From positions 15,176 to 72,165 of the forward strand of contig PAYY01000015.1 in NCBI GenBank assembly GCA_002715465.1: a stretch of DNA of 56,990 nucleotides, in the 5' to 3' direction. The DNA comes from Fidelibacterota bacterium. GTDB taxonomy: Bacteria; Marinisomatota; Marinisomatia; Marinisomatales; S15-B10. Shown in pieces: positions 53,505 to 56,990 of this stretch; the first letter of the stretch is position 1, and each line of letters begins with the position of its first letter. The position numbers and the translations under genes were made by a program. Below the pieces are notes generated by a model that was given only the letters and a program-made list of their open reading frames with translations, ran no database searches and was not told where the DNA came from.

Positions 53505-56225
53505 TCAATTCTTTGATACTTCAATAGCGCAAACTTTATATTCAGCCGTTCCGGTAACCGCATCTCCTTCATCGACTGTTAAGACATTCGCTCTAGCTTC
53601 CATAAAATGAAAAGGCATCCATGCACAACCCTTTCTAACTTCACGTGTAAGTGATGCACGGCAAATTATCTCTCCACGACGGGAAAAAACTTTAACTGAA
53701 TCTCCGTCATTTATATTCCGTTTTCCAGCATCCTTAGGATGTATTTGAAGAAATGCTTCTGGCTGTTTAGCATCTAGACCTTTAGATCTTCTTGTTTGAG
53801 TTGCCGCATTATAATGATAAAGTGTTCTCCCTGTGGAAAGGATTAAAGGGTAATCAGAATCTTCACTCTCTACTGAAGGCCTATAATCAACAGGCATTAG
53901 TTTCCCTTTACCCCTCATTATTCCTTCCTTATGCAAATATTGTGTGCCGGGATCAGAAGAATCAGTACATGGCCAATGTAATCCTCCCTCATTTTCCAAA
54001 CGCTCATGACTTAGGCCAGCAAATTTGGGAGCATCCTTGACCATTTCATCATAAATCTCTGAAGTATTACTATATGACCAATTAGCTCCACATGAATTTG
54101 CGAGGTCAATTAATATCTCCCAATCAGCTCGACATTCACCAGGTGGGTCTATTGCTTTTCTAACACGCTGAACTCGCCTCTCCGAGTTTGTAAAAACTCC
54201 TTCCTTTTCAGCAAATGTAGCTCCTGGAAAAATTACATCCGCAAAACGAGAAGTGCCATTTAGAAAAATATCCTGAAGAACAAGAAAATCAATATTATTT
54301 AAGCCTTCCTCGAGCTCACATACATTAGGTTCTGAAAGAACAATATCTTCACCCATAACAAATAAGCCATGGACAGAGGCCCCCACTTTCTTCATCATTT
54401 CATTAAGATTTAATCCTGGATCAGAAGGAAATTTGACACCCCATGAATCCTGATATTTAGAATGAATTTGAGGATCATCAACTCTCTGATATCCTGGCAG
54501 AAAGATAGGTGTTGCTCCAGCATCATTCGCACCTTGAACGTTATTCTGGCCTCGCAACGGATTCATGCCTGTTGATGTATAGCCAAGATGCCCAGTCATA
54601 AGAACAAGGTTTGACAAGGCATAAACATTGTCCGTACCATGAGAATGTTCAGTTATACCAAGAGTGTAATATATACCAGCTTTTTTAGTGGAAGCATATT
54701 CGATTGCAGTTTTAATTATATCAGATGAAGGTATACCTGTGAATTTCTCAGCTTCTTCAGGACTATAGTGTTCTACTTTTTTACTAAAAATTTCAAAGCC
54801 TTCGGTATTCTCTTCAACAAACTTTTCGTTAACTAGGCCTTCCTTAATAATAACATTTGCCATAGCATTTAAGAGCCAAACATCAGTCCCCGGCCGAAGT
54901 TGAAGATGCCTTTCGGCAATTTCAGTGAGCCAAATTCCCCTAGGATCCGCTACAACAAGCCGTGCCCCTTTTCTAACAGCCCGTTTCATTTCCATAGCAA
55001 TTATTGGGTGAGCTTCAGTAGTATTACTACCTATAACAAAAAGAAAATCAACATCCCTAATTTCTCCAATAGAATTTGTCATAGCCCCAGCACCCATCGT
55101 AGTGACCAGACCGGCCACCGTAGGAGCATGTCACGTAGCAGCACATTGGTGAACGTTATTTGTATTAAAGACAGCCCTAGAAAGTTTTTGTACGAGATAA
55201 TTTTCTTCTCCCGTACATCTAGATGATGAAATAAAACCAAGTGCATCGCTTCCATGCTTTTCTCTAACTGCAAGAAGACCCTTTGATGCATGTTGCATTG
55301 CTTCGTCCCAACTTGCTTCATGTAGTATACCATCTTCTCCCCTAATTAAAGGAGACATTATTCTGTCTTTATGCTCTATAAAATCATATGCAAAGCGACC
55401 TTTAACACAAAGGTTTCCATCATTCGTAGTAGTTCCTGGAGGAGGAGATGTAACTTTAACAACTTTACCTCTTCCATTATTGGCTTTAGAATCAATATTT
55501 AAATCCATTTGACAACCAACACCACAGTAATTACACGTAGTCCGAACTTTTGATAATTCTCTTTCAGGAAGCTCATTTGAAAATAATGGCATTTTCTCGC
55601 CCATAGCACCTGTAGGACAAACATCTATACATCCTCCGCATAATTCACAGGTAGATTCAAGAAGTGATACATTATCAGCGGTAGCAATTGTAGTATCTGA
55701 ACCTCTTCCAGCGAGTGTAATAGCACTTACTCCTTCCACTTCATCGCAATATCTAACACACCTTGCACAAAGTATACATTTATCAGCCTGAAAATGAACG
55801 AAAGGATTGGGGTCATCTTCTCTTTCAAACCTTTTTGATTCCAAATGAGGCCAACCATTAGATACTCCATATTTTTCAGCTAACAAAATAAGCTGGTTGG
55901 GAGCTCCTTTTTCTTCCTCTTTAGGATTTTTTGGATGATCAGAGAGGTAAAGAGATATTAATGTTTCACGATGCCTTCTAACCCTTTCATTCTCTGTGAT
56001 GATTTTCATTCCAGGAGAAATATTCGTCGCACAAGCAGGTGCCATTCTTGGCCACCCATCTATCTCTACAAGACACATTCTGCAACAACCATTTGGATCT
56101 AATCTTGAATCATCACATAGAGTAGGGATCTCTTTACCTAATTTTCGAGCTGATTCAAGTATAGTCTCTGATTGACTTATCTCATACTCAACTCCATCCA
56201 CATTTGCCAAATTAATTTTAGACAT
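53505..56225 (-). CDS. fdhA: Formate dehydrogenase alpha subunit, selenocysteine-containing (in-frame UGA at 55131-55133)
   Basis: Read through the TGA, the gene encodes 906 residues with Sec at 365 in 'HQCAAT-U-HAPTVAGL', matching the catalytic Sec/Cys-His of formate dehydrogenases. N-terminal NuoG-like [2Fe-2S] domain ('TLCDDSRLDPNGCCRMC', about 36-52), two [4Fe-4S] ferredoxin motifs ('CILCARC' and 'CELCGGCIDVCP'), the Mo-protein cluster 'CNYCGVGC' with 'LCVKGRF', then the bis-MGD core ('GMNPLRGQNNVQG', 'AKDAGKR..' region) and C-terminal MGD domain. The His-Cys3 cluster after 'SDHP' lacks its cysteines. With the NuoF-like subunit it should form a soluble NAD-linked FDH. fdhD follows. Confidence 0.94.
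55102..55133 (-). promoter_or_regulatory. Selenocysteine UGA codon and SECIS-like hairpin in fdhA
   Basis: The TGA (55133-55131) is followed after 12 nt by GTGGCC (55118-55113), loop GGTCT (55112-55108) and GGTCAC (55107-55102). The arms pair over 6 bp (one G-U). The GGUCU apical loop and the distance from UGA resemble the E. coli fdhF SECIS bound by SelB. The surrounding protein frame is conserved on both sides of the codon. Confidence 0.88.
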
Positions 56226-56990
56226 TTATTCAAACTCCTCAGGAAACCATTTTCTCGCGCTAATTAAAGGTACTGATGCCACATGACCTAAACCACATAT
56301 TGACCCTTGCTCCATTTCCCATGCAACATCATCAACAAAACCTAATTCACTACACTCTTTTGATGCAATAAATCTATCAATGGATTCTCTTTGAAATCGA
56401 GTGCCTATTCTACATGGAGCACATTGGCCACAACTTTCGTTTTCAAAAAACATAAGTGTCTCCCTCACAGCATCTCGCAAACTTATTGTCTCATTTATTA
56501 CAACTACTCCAGCTGAGCCAAGACTTGCACCTACTTCACTTAGGGATTTCCAGTCAAGTGGCCTAGTTCTATCACTTGCAGGTAAAAATCCTGAGCTAGC
56601 TCCTCCTGGAGAAAAAGCTCTTAGTTTTCCAATATATCCTCCAGCCTTATCTACGAGCTCATCTAAGGTCACACCAAGTGGCATCTCATATACACCAGGT
56701 TTATTTATATGGCCGCTAATGCAATATATTTTTGTGCCCGATCCAGTTCTTCCAAGTTGATCAAACCACTTACCACCATTACTTACAATAGAAGGTACAC
56801 ATGCAATGGTTTCAACATTATGAATTAAAGTGGGTTTCCCCCAAAGCCCTACTTCCGTTGGAAAAGGAGGTTTTAGCCTAGGCATCCCCCTTTTTCCTTC
56901 GAGAGCCTCAAGTAATGCAGTCTCTTCGCCACAAATATAAGCTCCATGACCTTCGTGAATATGAAAAGAAATTTCGGGAAAAATATTTTG
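56226..56990 (-). CDS. NuoF-like NADH-binding subunit of formate dehydrogenase (partial at right edge)
   Basis: 255 codons are visible; the frame stays open to the window end. Upstream of the ATG at 56885, the family sequence 'GAYICGEETALL' and 'GKRGMPRLKPPFP' is already readable, so that ATG is not the start. Visible are the SLBB region ('GVYEMPLGVTLDELVDKAGG') and the C-terminal [4Fe-4S] site 'ESCGQCAPCRIGT' with 'GSICGLG'. The FMN/NADH domain lies partly outside. It ends 1 nt before fdhA. Likely role: passes electrons from formate oxidation to NAD+ (FdsB type). A NuoE-like subunit is expected beyond the edge. Confidence 0.94.
   Translation of the reverse strand, partial: QNIFPEISFHIHEGHGAYICGEETALLEALEGKRGMPRLKPPFPTEVGLWGKPTLIHNVETIACVPSIVSNGGKWFDQLGRTGSGTKIYCISGHINKPGVYEMPLGVTLDELVDKAGGYIGKLRAFSPGGASSGFLPASDRTRPLDWKSLSEVGASLGSAGVVVINETISLRDAVRETLMFFENESCGQCAPCRIGTRFQRESIDRFIASKECSELGFVDDVAWEMEQGSICGLGHVASVPLISARKWFPEEFE

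Noticed and set aside
53505..56225. fdhA as a pseudogene broken by a nonsense codon, or as two separate genes
   Set aside because: The TGA is at the catalytic Sec position, flanked by conserved residues and followed by a SECIS-like hairpin; no other lesion is present.

Overview
The window looks like a chromosomal segment of an AT-rich, free-living Gram-negative bacterium. The best guess is Candidatus Marinimicrobia (SAR406) or a close relative in the FCB group. Three giant exported proteins end in the C-terminal 'YPNPFNP...YDL' FlgD-like/T9SS-type sorting module typical of those lineages. Many lipoproteins are present, TTG starts are frequent, and the genes are packed with 1-17 nt overlaps. 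This assignment is an inference from protein style, not from a marker-gene tree.

Layout. 1-6425 (+): two exported beta-helix adhesin-like proteins, the first cut by the left edge. 6482-11867 (-): a very large FG-GAP/SwmB/FnIII/cadherin-type surface protein plus two very small ORFs. 12225-29516 (-): a housekeeping block in the order TPR lipoprotein, pyrK, pyrD, rlpA, cdsA, lat (lysine 6-aminotransferase), rsmI, tmk, ctp, tRNA-Val, thrS, infC, rpmI, rplT, terminator, pheS, pheT, a ZapB-like gene, zapA, folD, tRNA-Arg, terminator. 29710-35654 (+): PEGA protein, zinc ribbon, DUF1015, class V aminotransferase, serA and a NamZ/DUF1343 lipoprotein. 35683-43318 (-): an export-oriented cluster of two paralogous Ig/LVIVD propeller proteins, a YVTN propeller, an HMA metal-binding lipoprotein, a DASS transporter and a small membrane protein. 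43625-47111 (+): methyltransferase, TPP enzyme and DUF1684 lipoprotein. 47135-51223 (-): secreted ferredoxin-fold-like proteins, hydrolase, thioesterase, lytic transglycosylase and PhzF. 51305-56990 (-): dipeptidase, fdhD, a selenocysteine formate dehydrogenase alpha subunit and a NuoF-like beta subunit cut by the right edge.

Main interpretive points. (1) The two open frames at 53505-55118 and 55131-56225 are one formate dehydrogenase gene with an in-frame UGA read as selenocysteine. A SECIS-like hairpin with a GGUCU loop sits 12 nt downstream. (2) At least three genes (infC, cdsA, and the upstream LVIVD protein) have no usable ATG/GTG/TTG start where homology demands one. Each has a well-placed Shine-Dalgarno before ATC or ATT. 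(3) PheT is precisely missing the EMAP-II-like tRNA-binding insertion. (4) The FDH alpha subunit has lost the cysteines of the His-Cys3 iron-sulfur cluster. No CRISPR array, phage or insertion sequence was seen.
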